A stretch of DNA of 64,000 nt from Bog-793 sp963761425 (GTDB lineage Bacteria; Actinomycetota; Acidimicrobiia; Acidimicrobiales; Bog-793), in contig CAVXGQ010000005.1 in the NCBI GenBank assembly GCA_963761425.1, positions 372,001 through 436,000 of the forward strand, read 5' to 3'. Numbering within the stretch: the first letter of the stretch is position 1; every line of letters begins with the position of its first letter. Shown in pieces: positions 19,914-28,234 of the stretch. Both the position numbers and the translations under genes were made by a program. Below the pieces are notes generated by a model that saw nothing but the letters and a program-made list of their open reading frames with translations, had not been told where the DNA came from and made no database searches.

Positions 19914-20741
19914 TCAGCGCCGCCTCGCGGCCTGTAGGAGGAGCGCGTGCAGCTCCTCCAGCAGTCCCGGCGGGGCCACGACGAGGGTGGTGCGGTTGGG
20001 GACCAGGCCCTCGACGTCGAGATAACCCGCCCCCGCCTCGGTGGCGACCAGCAGGCCGGCGGCGCGGTCCCAGGGGTGGAGCCCCGCCTCGTAGTAGCCG
20101 TTGAGTCTCCCGGCGCCCACGTAGCACAGGTCGAGCGAGGCGGCTCCCGCCCGCCGGATGTCCCGCACCCGGGGCAGCACCACCGGGAGCAGCCTCGCCT
20201 GGGCACTGCGGTTCTCCGCCGAGTAGCCGAAGCCGGTCCCGATGAGCGACTCCGAAAGCGGAGTCGTGACGAGGGGGCCCAGTCCCCGGCCGTCGAGGGC
20301 GGCACCGTGGCCACGGGCGGCGGTGAAGGTCTCGTCGCGCGACGGGTCGTAGACCGCGCCGGCCAGGGCGCCGGTGGCGTCGGCCACCGCCACCGAGACG
20401 GACCAGCACGGGAAGCCATAGACGAAGTTGGTGGTGCCGTCGATCGGGTCGATGATCCAGGTGAGGCCGGAGGTGCCGGCGTGGTCGCTTCCCTCCTCAC
20501 CGAGGATGGCGTCGTCGGGTCGGGCCTTTCGGACGGCGCCGACGATGAGGTGTTCACTGGCCCGGTCTGCCTCGGTGGCGAGGTCGGTCGAGGACGACTT
20601 GCGCTTGGCGGTGTCGGCGAGCGCTATCCGGGCCTGGCGGTGCCGGCTGGTCTCGACGGCGAGGTGACCCGCCTCCCGGGCGAGGCGGGCCGCCAGTTGG
20701 AGGAGGGCTAGCGGGTCGGGCCCGGTAGTTCTGTCGCTCAT
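19914..20741 (-). CDS. inositol monophosphatase family protein
   Basis: 275 residues. Metal-site motifs GEEG (81-84), DPIDGTTNF (98-106) and the C-terminal WDRAAG are intact, so it is a Mg2+/Li+-sensitive type sugar or inositol phosphatase. The true substrate (inositol-1-phosphate, fructose-1,6-bisphosphate or histidinol phosphate) cannot be read from sequence. The start overlaps the stop of holA by 4 nt, so it is translationally coupled. Confidence 0.9.
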   Translation of the reverse strand: MSDRTTGPDPLALLQLAARLAREAGHLAVETSRHRQARIALADTAKRKSSSTDLATEADRASEHLIVGAVRKARPDDAILGEEGSDHAGTSGLTWIIDPIDGTTNFVYGFPCWSVSVAVADATGALAGAVYDPSRDETFTAARGHGAALDGRGLGPLVTTPLSESLIGTGFGYSAENRSAQARLLPVVLPRVRDIRRAGAASLDLCYVGAGRLNGYYEAGLHPWDRAAGLLVATEAGAGYLDVEGLVPNRTTLVVAPPGLLEELHALLLQAARRR

Positions 20742-21805
20742 CGGGCCCGCGCCCGACGGCTGGGGATCCGGGCGGGCGGGCGGCCGAGGGGCGGCCGGGC
20801 CAGCCGGGCCACGAGCACCTCCAACACGATCTCGTCGCGCCAGCCCGAGTCGCCCCGCAGGGCGAGGTCGGCGTCGGCGAGGAGCTGGATGGCACGCACG
20901 ATACCGGCGTGTCCGAGACGGCGCGAAGCGACCAGGGCCTTTCTGGCCGGATAGGGCTTCAGGTCGGTCGCCGCCGCGGCGGACTTCTCGTCGGTGATGC
21001 CGGAGCCGTCCAGCCGCAACATGGCGCCGTAGTGACGGTGGAGGAGGGCGAGGACCTGGAAGGGGCCCCGCTCGCCGGGGCCGAGGAGACGCTCGAGGGC
21101 CACGATGGCCCGCCGGATCTCACCGGCGTCGATGGCGTCGGTGAGGTCCCAGGGAGCCACCCCCCCGGCGGTGCCGAGGAAGGGTTGGAGTTCGTCGGCT
21201 TCGACCGTCGCTCCGGTCCCGAAGGCCGCCTCCAGCGTCGAGACCAGGCCCTCGAGTCGGGAGAGGTCCTCGCCGAGGTGCTCGTCCAGCAGTTGCCGGG
21301 CCCCGGGGGTGAGGTGGACCGGCGCCCGCCGCAGCCGTTCGGCGAACCACTGCGTCCGGGCCCGGGCCCCGGGCGCGGGTTCGGCCTCCAGGACGAGACC
21401 TTTTTCCCGGATCGCCTTGGCCAGCGCGGCCGGTGCCCTCCGACCGGAGGAGACGACGACGAGCACGGTCGTTTCGAGGGGGTCCTCCAAGTAGTCGACA
21501 AGCTCCCGGGCCTGGGCGGCGTCGAGCGCCGAGGCGTCCCGCACGATGACGATGCGCCGCCGGGCGAGAAAAGGCGGGGTTCGACAGGCGTCGAGAACCG
21601 GGCCGAGCGAGAAGGGCTCGGTCTGGTTCGTCTCGGCCCGGGCGGCCTCGCCGTACTCCTCGACGGGTACCGCTCCGGCGCCGTCGAGGGCCTCGAGCTC
21701 CTCGACGAGGGCCGAGAGTGCCTGGCTGACCAGCCCGGCATCCTCCCCTTGGACGAGGTAGGCGGGGTGCGGCGCGCCGTCGGCGGCGAGATGGACAGAG
21801 GTCAC
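20738..21805 (-). CDS. holA: DNA polymerase III delta subunit
   Basis: 355 residues. Clamp-loader subunit that opens the beta clamp. The N-terminal AAA+-like domain contains RRIVIVRDAS and LVVVSSGRR with a degenerate P-loop, as expected for delta; the C-terminal collar contains DAIDAGEIRRAI and LALLHRHY. It overlaps by 4 nt with folP-like upstream and with the IMPase gene downstream, part of one transcript. Confidence 0.9.
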   Translation of the reverse strand: MTSVHLAADGAPHPAYLVQGEDAGLVSQALSALVEELEALDGAGAVPVEEYGEAARAETNQTEPFSLGPVLDACRTPPFLARRRIVIVRDASALDAAQARELVDYLEDPLETTVLVVVSSGRRAPAALAKAIREKGLVLEAEPAPGARARTQWFAERLRRAPVHLTPGARQLLDEHLGEDLSRLEGLVSTLEAAFGTGATVEADELQPFLGTAGGVAPWDLTDAIDAGEIRRAIVALERLLGPGERGPFQVLALLHRHYGAMLRLDGSGITDEKSAAAATDLKPYPARKALVASRRLGHAGIVRAIQLLADADLALRGDSGWRDEIVLEVLVARLARPPLGRPPARIPSRRARAR

Positions 21806-22683
21806 GCCGCCAACACCGCCGAAAGGGCGTCGACGGCGCGCCTCGCCCGGGCGACGTCGTGAACCCGGACCACCCGGCAGCCGCGCGCCACGCCGAAGGC
21901 GACGGCGCCGAGCGAGGCGTCTTCCCGCCGATCGACGGGCAGGCCGAGCAGGTCGCCGAGGAAGCCCTTGTTCGAGGCGGACAACACGAGCGTTTGCCCC
22001 ATCGTGGCGAAGCGGTCGGTTGCCCGCAGGAGCTGGAGCGACTGCGGTGTGGTCTTGCCGAGGTCGAGCCCCACGTCGAGGAGCACCCGCGACCTCGGGA
22101 TCCCCGCCAGCTCGGCCATCTCGAGGCGGTCGGCGAGGAAGTGCTCGACCGCCCCGACGACGTCGTCGTCGGGGTAGTGGGGGTCGGGGTCGTCGACCCG
22201 GGGTTGCAGGCGGATGTGGGTCGCGACCACCGACGCCCCCCGGCCGGCGGCAACCGGGAGGTAGCGGGGATCGGAGAATCCGCTGATGTCATTGCCGAGC
22301 ACGGCCCCGGCCCCGAAGGCCGCGTCGGCCACCTCGGCGCGCCAAGAGTCGACCGAGATGGCGACGTCGAATCTCGCCGCGATCGCCTCGACCACCGGCA
22401 CGACCCGGTCGAGCTCCTCGGCCACGCCAACGGCCTGGCCGGTCCCCGCCTTGACCCCGCCGACGTCGATGATGTCGGCGCCCTCGGTGATCAGCCGCTC
22501 CGCTCGGGCGAGGGCGCGCCCGAGATCGAAAGTCGCCCCGTGGTCGTAGAACGAGTCCGGCGTGCGATTGACGATGCCCATGATGAGGACGCGTGCGGCG
22601 ACGTCGTAGCGGCGCCACCCGAGCTCGACCATCCGGGGCGTGGCCACTCGGACCACCCGCGGGCCGTTGGTCGGGGGGCCCAT
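21802..22683 (-). CDS. folP2: FolP2-type dihydropteroate synthase paralogue
   Basis: 293 residues with a pterin-binding TIM-barrel. Where canonical DHPS has NVTPDSFSDGG and GGESTRPG, this protein reads MGIVNRTPDSFYDHGATF and DVGGVKAGTG, and SRKRF is replaced by LSASNKGFLG. These are features I know from mycobacterial FolP2, a paralogue reported to lack DHPS activity. Whether this one makes dihydropteroate is open. It sits between a CnoX-like gene (6-nt gap) and holA (4-nt overlap); no other folate genes are here. Confidence 0.78.
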   Translation of the reverse strand: MGPPTNGPRVVRVATPRMVELGWRRYDVAARVLIMGIVNRTPDSFYDHGATFDLGRALARAERLITEGADIIDVGGVKAGTGQAVGVAEELDRVVPVVEAIAARFDVAISVDSWRAEVADAAFGAGAVLGNDISGFSDPRYLPVAAGRGASVVATHIRLQPRVDDPDPHYPDDDVVGAVEHFLADRLEMAELAGIPRSRVLLDVGLDLGKTTPQSLQLLRATDRFATMGQTLVLSASNKGFLGDLLGLPVDRREDASLGAVAFGVARGCRVVRVHDVARARRAVDALSAVLAA

Positions 22684-22689
22684 GCCCGC

Positions 22690-23400
22690 TCAGAACAGCT
22701 GGGAGGCGAGGGCCCGCCGGTACTGTCCGCGGCGGGGGTCCTCGGGGTCCATCGTCTCGAGCAGGTCGAGATACTCCTGGCGGGCGTCTTCGTCCGCCCG
22801 CACCCGGGCGAGCAGGTTGTTAAGACGCGCCTCGAGTGATTCCCTGTCCGGTTCGGCGTCGGTACGGGCCAGCCGGGCGCGCGCCGCCAGACGGCGGGTC
22901 TGGTCGGTCTCGGGAATCCGGGCCAGAAGGTCGAGCGCCTCCCCCGGCTCGTCGCGTTCTAGGAGCAGCTCGGCCAGGGCGACGACGCCGCCGGGGTGGT
23001 CGGGCTGGAGCTCCAGCGCGGCGCGCAGGGACGCCTCGTCGCCGCGGTCGACGAGGCGGTCGGCCTCGGAGGGCGTCGGCGTCAGACGGGCGACGAACTC
23101 GCGCACCGCGGCCTCCCCGACGGCCCCGATGAAGCCGTCGACGACCTTGGCGTCGCGCAGGGCGTAGACCGCCGGAATGGACTGCGCCTGGAAGGTGGCG
23201 GCGATCCGGGGGTTCTCGTCCACGTTGACCTTGACCAGCTCGACAGCTCCCGCCGTTTCGTCGACGACCCTCTCGAGGAGGGGACCGAGGGCGCGGCACG
23301 GTCCGCACCAGGGCGCCCAGAGGTCGACCACGACCGGCACCTCGGCCGAGCGGGCCATCACCTCGGTTTCGAAGGTCGCGTCGGTCGCCTGGCGGGTCAC
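22690..23400 (-). CDS. thioredoxin-TPR co-chaperone, CnoX/YbbN family
   Basis: 236 residues. Thioredoxin domain (about 1-110) with the WCGPC active site, C32 and C35, followed by TPR-like helices (about 120-236) with ALELQPDHPGG and EARLNNLL. CnoX binds GroEL and holds oxidised clients in other bacteria; some members have lost the CxxC, but it is intact here. GTG start; lies 40 nt after metH in the same direction. Confidence 0.85.
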   Translation of the reverse strand: MTRQATDATFETEVMARSAEVPVVVDLWAPWCGPCRALGPLLERVVDETAGAVELVKVNVDENPRIAATFQAQSIPAVYALRDAKVVDGFIGAVGEAAVREFVARLTPTPSEADRLVDRGDEASLRAALELQPDHPGGVVALAELLLERDEPGEALDLLARIPETDQTRRLAARARLARTDAEPDRESLEARLNNLLARVRADEDARQEYLDLLETMDPEDPRRGQYRRALASQLF

Positions 23401-23440
23401 GGTGTGACGCTACCGGACGGCGCTCCCGTCCTCGGCGAGG

Positions 23441-26400
23441 TCAGGCGACGAAGTACTTCGCCCGGGGATGGTGACAGACAATCGCCAGGGTGGTCTGCTC
23501 CGGTTCCAGCTGGAATCCCTCGGAGACCGTGACGCCGATCCGCCCGGCGTCGAGCAGCTCGACGACCTTGGCGTTGTCCTCCAGATCCGGGCAGGCCGGG
23601 TAGCCCCAGGAGTAGCGGCCGCCCCGGTACTTCTGACGGAACAGGCCCGCCAGGCTCGGCCCGTCCTCGTCGGCGAATCCCCACTCCTCCCGGATGCGCC
23701 GGTGCCAGTACTCAGCGAGCGCCTCGGTCATCTCGACCGACAGCCCGTGGAGCGCGACGTAGTCGAGATACCGGTCGGCGGCGAAGAGTTCATGGGCCCG
23801 TCGTGAAGCGGCGTCGCCGATCGAGGCGACGAAGAAGGCGGCGTAGTCGACCTCGGTGCCGCCGGCGGGGCGGAAGAAGTCGGCGATACAGAGATAGGGG
23901 TGCTCGCGCTGTCGCGGGAACCGGAATCGCGTGAGCTCCGCCTTTCGGGTCGCGTCGGAGAACACGATGAGATCTTCACCGTCGGATCCCGCCGCGAAGT
24001 AGCCCCACACCACCTGCGGGACGAGGACGTTTCCCGACTTGGCCTCGTCGAGCCGGCTGCGCAGCTCGGCGCGGACGCGTTCTTTGAACTCCTCATCTTT
24101 TTCACCGGGATTCGGCCGGTGGCCCCACTGGTTGCGGAAGAGAGCCGTCTCGTTGAGATAGGCGCGAACCGAATCGAGCGGGATCCCCTTGGCGATCCGG
24201 CTCCCGAGGAATGGAGGCGAAAAGACGGGGTTGTCCGGCTCAACCTCGGGCGAGCGGTGGGGCAGGGTGGCCGGGTCGACGCCGGCGAGGGCGGCGCTCT
24301 TGCGGGGCGGGAGCTGCCTTCCCGAGGGAGTGGTTCCGAAGGCCGGGTCGACCTCGCCGGTGGCCTTCTCCGCCATCAGCCGGTCGAGGGTAGAGAGGCC
24401 CTCGAAGGCGTCCCTGCCGTAAAAGACCCGGCCCTGAAAGAGGGCGCGTAGGTCGCGCTCGACGTAGCTGCGGGTGAGGGCGGCACCGCCGAGCAGGATC
24501 GGCGTCGCGGTCCGGTTCCGCCGGTTCATCTCCTCGAGGTTCTCGCGCATGACGAGTGTCGAACGCACGAGAAGCCCGCTCATGCCGATGGCGTCGGCGC
24601 TGGTTTCGGCCGCTTTGTCCAGGATGTCGCTGATCGGCACCTTGATCCCGAGGTTGTGCACCTGGTAGCCGTTGTTGGTGAGGATGATGTCGACCAGGTT
24701 CTTGCCGATGTCGTGGACGTCGCCCTTCACGGTCGCGAGCACGACGGTGCCGCGCCCGCCCGACTCGGCCCGCGCCATGTGCGGCTCGAGATAGGAGACC
24801 GCGGTCTTCATCGTTTCGGCAGACTGGAGCACGAAAGGAAGCTGCATTTCCCCCGACGCGAACAGGTCGCCGACGATCTTCATCCCCGGCAGCAGCACGT
24901 CGTTCACGATTTCGAGGGCGTCGTGACCCCCGAGCGCCTCGTCGAGGTCGGCTTCGAGACCGATCCGGTCGCCGTCCACGATGCGCTGGCCCAGGCGGCG
25001 TTCGACCGGCCAGTTGTGGCGGTCCTCGACGGTCGTCGGCTCTCTCTCGCCGCCGGCGAAGGTGCCGGTGAGCGCGGTGAGGGGGTCGTATCCCTCGCGC
25101 CGCCGGTCGTAGATGAGGTCGAGACAGATCTCCCGGAGATCGGGGTCGATCCGGTGCAGCGGGGTGATCCGGCCGGCGTGGACGATCGCGGCGTCGAGTC
25201 CCGCGGCGACGCACTCGTGAAGGAACACCGCGTTCAGCACCTGGCGGGCCGGCGGTGTCAGGCCGAACGAGACGTTCGATATGCCGAGCACGGTGTGCAC
25301 GCCCGGGAGAAGCTGCTTGATGGCGCGGATCGCCTCGATCGTCTCGATGCCGTCCCGCCGGCTCTCTTCCATGCCGGTCGACAAGGGGAGCGCTAAGGCG
25401 TCGAAGAAGAGGTCCTCGGGCGCCAGGCCGTAACGTTCGACCGCCAGATCGTGGATGGCTCGGGCGGCGCTGAGCTTCCAGTCGGCGGTGCGGGCCTGTC
25501 CTTTCTCGTCGATGCAGGTGCAGATCACCGCGGCGCCGTACTCCGCCGCCAGCGTCAAGAAGGCGTCGAGCCGGGTGCCGGGGCCGTCGCCGTCCTCGAG
25601 ATTCACCGAGTTGATGACGGCTCGCCCCCCGGTGAGCTCGAGCGCGGTGCGCACGACCGCCGCCTCGGTCGAGTCGATCACGACCGGCGCGGTCGACTGC
25701 GTCGAGATCCGGCTCATCACCTCGGTCATGTTGGCGACGCCGTCGGCGCCGGTGTAGTCGACGCACACGTCGATCAGGTGGGCACCCTCGCGCACCTGGT
25801 CGCGCGCCATGGCCGTGGTGGTGTCGTAGTCGCCGGCGAGCATCGCCTCCCGGAAGCGCCTCGAACCGTTGGCGTTGGTGCGCTCGCCGATCACGAGGAA
25901 CGACAGCTCCTGATCGAATGGGACGAAGCTATAGAGCGAGGCCGCGCCGGCCTGGTGCTCGACACGGCGGCGGAGAGGCTCCAGCCCCCGACACCGGCGC
26001 ACGACGGCGTCGAGGTGGGCGGGCGTCGTTCCGCAGCATCCGCCGATCACCGACGCCCCGAGCTCGGTCGCGAAGCGATGGAGGTGGTCGGCGAGCTCGT
26101 CGGGGGTGAGGTCGTAGTGCATCTCACCCTCGACGACCGAGGGCAGCCCGGCGTTCGGCGACACCGAGACCGGCAGTCTCGAGTGGGCGGACAGGTAGCG
26201 CAAAGGCTCGTACATCTCGACGGGGCCGGTCGCGCAGTTGAGCCCGATCACATCGGGGCGCATCGCCTCCAGGGCGCACAGCGCCGCGGCGATCTCGGTC
26301 CCCGGGAGCATCCGCCCGGTGACCTCCAGGGTCACCTGGACCTGAAGCGGCACGGTGATACCGGTGGCGGCCATGGCACGTCGACAGGCCACCAGGGCAG

Positions 26401-26905
26401 CCTTGGCGCCCAGCAGGTCGAACGCCGTCTCCACGCAGAACAGGTCGACGCCTCCCTCGAGGAGGGCCGCCGCCTCCACCTCGTAGGCGTCGCGCAGGGT
26501 GGCGAAGGAAATCTGACCGAGCGAGGGGAATTTCGTCCCCGGTCCGATGCTTCCGGCGACGAACCGCGGATGGTCGGGGGTCGAGTAGTCGTGCGCCACT
26601 TGCCGGGCGAGTTCGGCCGAGCGTCGGGCGAGCTCGGCCGAACGTTCGGCGATCTGGTACTCAGCGAGCACGACGGGGAAGGCGCCGAACGAGTCGGTCT
26701 CGATGACGTCGACGCCGACGTCGAGGAAAGCGCGGTGCAGGTCCTGAACCACGTCCGGTCGCGTGGCGACCAACACCTCGTTGCAGCCCTCGAGCGACGG
26801 ACCGCCGAAGTCGTCCGGTCCGAGCCCGCGCAGCTGGAGGTTGGTGCCGGTCGCGCCGTCGAAGATGATGACGCGTTCTTCCAGGAGGTCGAGGTAACCC
26901 GCCAC
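23441..26905 (-). CDS. metH: cobalamin-dependent methionine synthase
   Basis: 1154 residues with all four modules. Homocysteine domain about 1-310 with zinc ligands C224, C290 and C291 (GGCCG); methyltetrahydrofolate (pterin) domain about 335-610; B12-binding domain about 630-870 with VHDIGKN placing the cobalt-ligand histidine at H731; AdoMet reactivation domain about 900-1154 with the PACPD element near the C-terminus. It regenerates methionine from homocysteine; ahcY at 56.3 kb supplies homocysteine. No cobalamin riboswitch consensus is visible upstream; instead a TAGCCT hexamer lies 8 nt before the GTG. Confidence 0.97.
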   Translation of the reverse strand: MAGYLDLLEERVIIFDGATGTNLQLRGLGPDDFGGPSLEGCNEVLVATRPDVVQDLHRAFLDVGVDVIETDSFGAFPVVLAEYQIAERSAELARRSAELARQVAHDYSTPDHPRFVAGSIGPGTKFPSLGQISFATLRDAYEVEAAALLEGGVDLFCVETAFDLLGAKAALVACRRAMAATGITVPLQVQVTLEVTGRMLPGTEIAAALCALEAMRPDVIGLNCATGPVEMYEPLRYLSAHSRLPVSVSPNAGLPSVVEGEMHYDLTPDELADHLHRFATELGASVIGGCCGTTPAHLDAVVRRCRGLEPLRRRVEHQAGAASLYSFVPFDQELSFLVIGERTNANGSRRFREAMLAGDYDTTTAMARDQVREGAHLIDVCVDYTGADGVANMTEVMSRISTQSTAPVVIDSTEAAVVRTALELTGGRAVINSVNLEDGDGPGTRLDAFLTLAAEYGAAVICTCIDEKGQARTADWKLSAARAIHDLAVERYGLAPEDLFFDALALPLSTGMEESRRDGIETIEAIRAIKQLLPGVHTVLGISNVSFGLTPPARQVLNAVFLHECVAAGLDAAIVHAGRITPLHRIDPDLREICLDLIYDRRREGYDPLTALTGTFAGGEREPTTVEDRHNWPVERRLGQRIVDGDRIGLEADLDEALGGHDALEIVNDVLLPGMKIVGDLFASGEMQLPFVLQSAETMKTAVSYLEPHMARAESGGRGTVVLATVKGDVHDIGKNLVDIILTNNGYQVHNLGIKVPISDILDKAAETSADAIGMSGLLVRSTLVMRENLEEMNRRNRTATPILLGGAALTRSYVERDLRALFQGRVFYGRDAFEGLSTLDRLMAEKATGEVDPAFGTTPSGRQLPPRKSAALAGVDPATLPHRSPEVEPDNPVFSPPFLGSRIAKGIPLDSVRAYLNETALFRNQWGHRPNPGEKDEEFKERVRAELRSRLDEAKSGNVLVPQVVWGYFAAGSDGEDLIVFSDATRKAELTRFRFPRQREHPYLCIADFFRPAGGTEVDYAAFFVASIGDAASRRAHELFAADRYLDYVALHGLSVEMTEALAEYWHRRIREEWGFADEDGPSLAGLFRQKYRGGRYSWGYPACPDLEDNAKVVELLDAGRIGVTVSEGFQLEPEQTTLAIVCHHPRAKYFVA

Positions 26906-26913
26906 AATCTTTC

Positions 26914-26919
26914 AGGCTA
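26914..26919 (-). promoter_or_regulatory. -10 box of near-leaderless metH mRNA
   Basis: On the minus strand TAGCCT ends 8 nt before the GTG at 26905. No Shine-Dalgarno or riboswitch core is seen in the roughly 220 bp upstream, which instead has a 14-nt GC palindrome at 26987-27000. Confidence 0.35.
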
Positions 26920-27006
26920 TCGGGCGGGATAGTCTCGGCCGGTGTCCCGGTGATCTCCGGAATGGTGAGAGCGCGCCACCGGCTACGGCCGGCGCCGGCC
27001 AAGTTG

Positions 27007-27030
27007 CCGCCGTCGTGGCGGGAACGGCGG
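27007..27030 (-). terminator. weak terminator candidate downstream of the 27126-27761 gene
   Basis: 6-bp inverted repeat CCGCCG / CGGCGG, about 100 nt after the stop codon on the minus strand and before metH. No U-tract. Confidence 0.25.
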
Positions 27031-27125
27031 TCCCCTTCCGCACTCGGTTCGGAGGCGAGGGCACCTCGTCGGGGCGAGCCGGAGGCGGCTCGCTCCCGCC
27101 CGGGGTCCCGTGCCCGGGGTCGGCT

Positions 27126-27761
27126 CTAGCTGGCCGACCCGGTCGAACTGCTCGCCACCTGGTGCCGTGACGCCTCGTTCACCGCCCAGGTGGCACAGGT
27201 CTGGGCGAGGATGCCGTCGAAGCGCCACGACAGCAGCTGGTGCTCGATCTCCTCGCGCCCCGCGCCGATGGAGGCCAGGCTGAGGGCGAGCTGCCGGCCC
27301 TGGTTCCGCAGCCGGCCGCCGGGGTCCGGTTCCGCCGACGGTGCGGTAGCCAGGAGGTGGGCGGCCCGCAGAGAGGCCGGAAGCCGGGCGAGGTGACGGC
27401 TCGTCAGCGCCGGGACCCGGACCCGGGCCGCCAGGGAATCGGGCGGTTCGACCCGGATCATCTGAAAGTCGATGGCCCGTGCGAGCGTGCGGAGGAACGG
27501 CGCGTGCCGACCCGGTCGTTCCCCCAGACCGAGGGCGCGGGCCATCTCAGTCACCTCGACCAGGCACCCCGCCGGTGACCGGGCGAGGCGATCGGCGAGG
27601 TGTCGCAGAAGGCAGGTCGTCGACGGTCCGAGGATGGGCAGCCAGAACTGTTCCACGTACCGCGAGCGAGCGTCGTGTCCCCGCTCCTCGGTTGCTTGGT
27701 CCACCCAACGGATGACCCGCACCCGCTGTCCGAAGGCGATGCTCCCGGGAACCTCGGCCAC
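27126..27761 (-). CDS. uncharacterised conserved-looking protein
   Basis: 211 residues; I do not recognise the family. The start GTG 27761 is well supported: AAGGAGG lies 8 nt upstream. The protein is helical and Arg-rich with no membrane segment or signal peptide. YVEQFWLPILGPSTTCLLRHL followed by VTEMARALGL looks like a winged-helix or replication-initiator-like fold, but this is a guess. The tail (SSSTGSAS) is low complexity. It lies upstream of metH in the same direction with a 220-bp gap. Confidence 0.65.
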   Translation of the reverse strand: MAEVPGSIAFGQRVRVIRWVDQATEERGHDARSRYVEQFWLPILGPSTTCLLRHLADRLARSPAGCLVEVTEMARALGLGERPGRHAPFLRTLARAIDFQMIRVEPPDSLAARVRVPALTSRHLARLPASLRAAHLLATAPSAEPDPGGRLRNQGRQLALSLASIGAGREEIEHQLLSWRFDGILAQTCATWAVNEASRHQVASSSTGSAS

Positions 27762-28234
27762 CTCGCGGCCTCCTTGTCGACGCCCGCTTGGGCTCTGCGC
27801 GTCGGGCGGGGCGATTCGTCTCAGAAGTCTCTGGGTGGTGGTTACCCACTCACCTACCGACTCCAGCCGAGGGAAGCGGCGAGGCGGTAGGCGGGCGGCC
27901 TCGAGGCGACGCCGATCACGATGCTCGACACCAGACCCGATGCGTCGGCCTGGAGCCCGTTTTTGGAAACCGGCTCCAGCCTCGCGACGTCGGGTTCGAG
28001 GGCCCGGTGGTCCTGGAGATCGGCGGCTCCCCGGACCGGCGGGATTTGGCCGGGGACGCCAGTGCCGGATCGCCAGGTCTCGAGGCGAGAGACGGGGCGG
28101 TTTCGAGGCGGCCCGCGGCGGCTGTTGGCAGGTCCGGACCCGAATGGGAGAATTGGCCCCAAAGGGCGCACCGAGGCGCCCTGGCGCGACCAGGGAAAGG
28201 TCGCGGAATCGGTATTCAGGATGGACGTGGGACG
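27762..28234. other. 473-bp divergent region with remnant and hairpins
   Basis: Holds the permease remnant, a 13-bp stem with one mismatch and TTGG loop at 27950-27979 (CTGGAGCC ... GGCTCCAG), and a 7-bp stem CCTACCG/CGGTAGG at 27853-27859 and 27885-27891. A possible promoter for the aminotransferase is TTGGCA (28125-28130), 17 nt, GAGAAT (28148-28153). No intact gene is seen. Confidence 0.4.
27854..27985 (-). pseudogene. N-terminal remnant of an APC-family amino acid permease
   Basis: On the minus strand about 43 codons read through to a stop at 27854. The stretch GLVSSIVIGVASRPPAYRLA, followed by ASLG, closely resembles the first transmembrane segment of amino acid/polyamine permeases, where I recall IGVASTAPAYSLAATLG. 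No further permease sequence follows in any frame, so the rest of the gene is gone. A class III aminotransferase diverges next door, which might once have shared an amine substrate with it. Homology is judged by eye. Confidence 0.45.

Noticed and set aside
26906..27125. Cobalamin or SAM riboswitch before metH
   Set aside because: No B12-box or SAM core could be found, and a -10 box sits 8 nt from the start codon.
27995..28020. tRNA T-arm (GGGTTCGAGG)
   Set aside because: The flanking bases do not form a 5-bp T-stem, and no acceptor or anticodon arm can be fitted.
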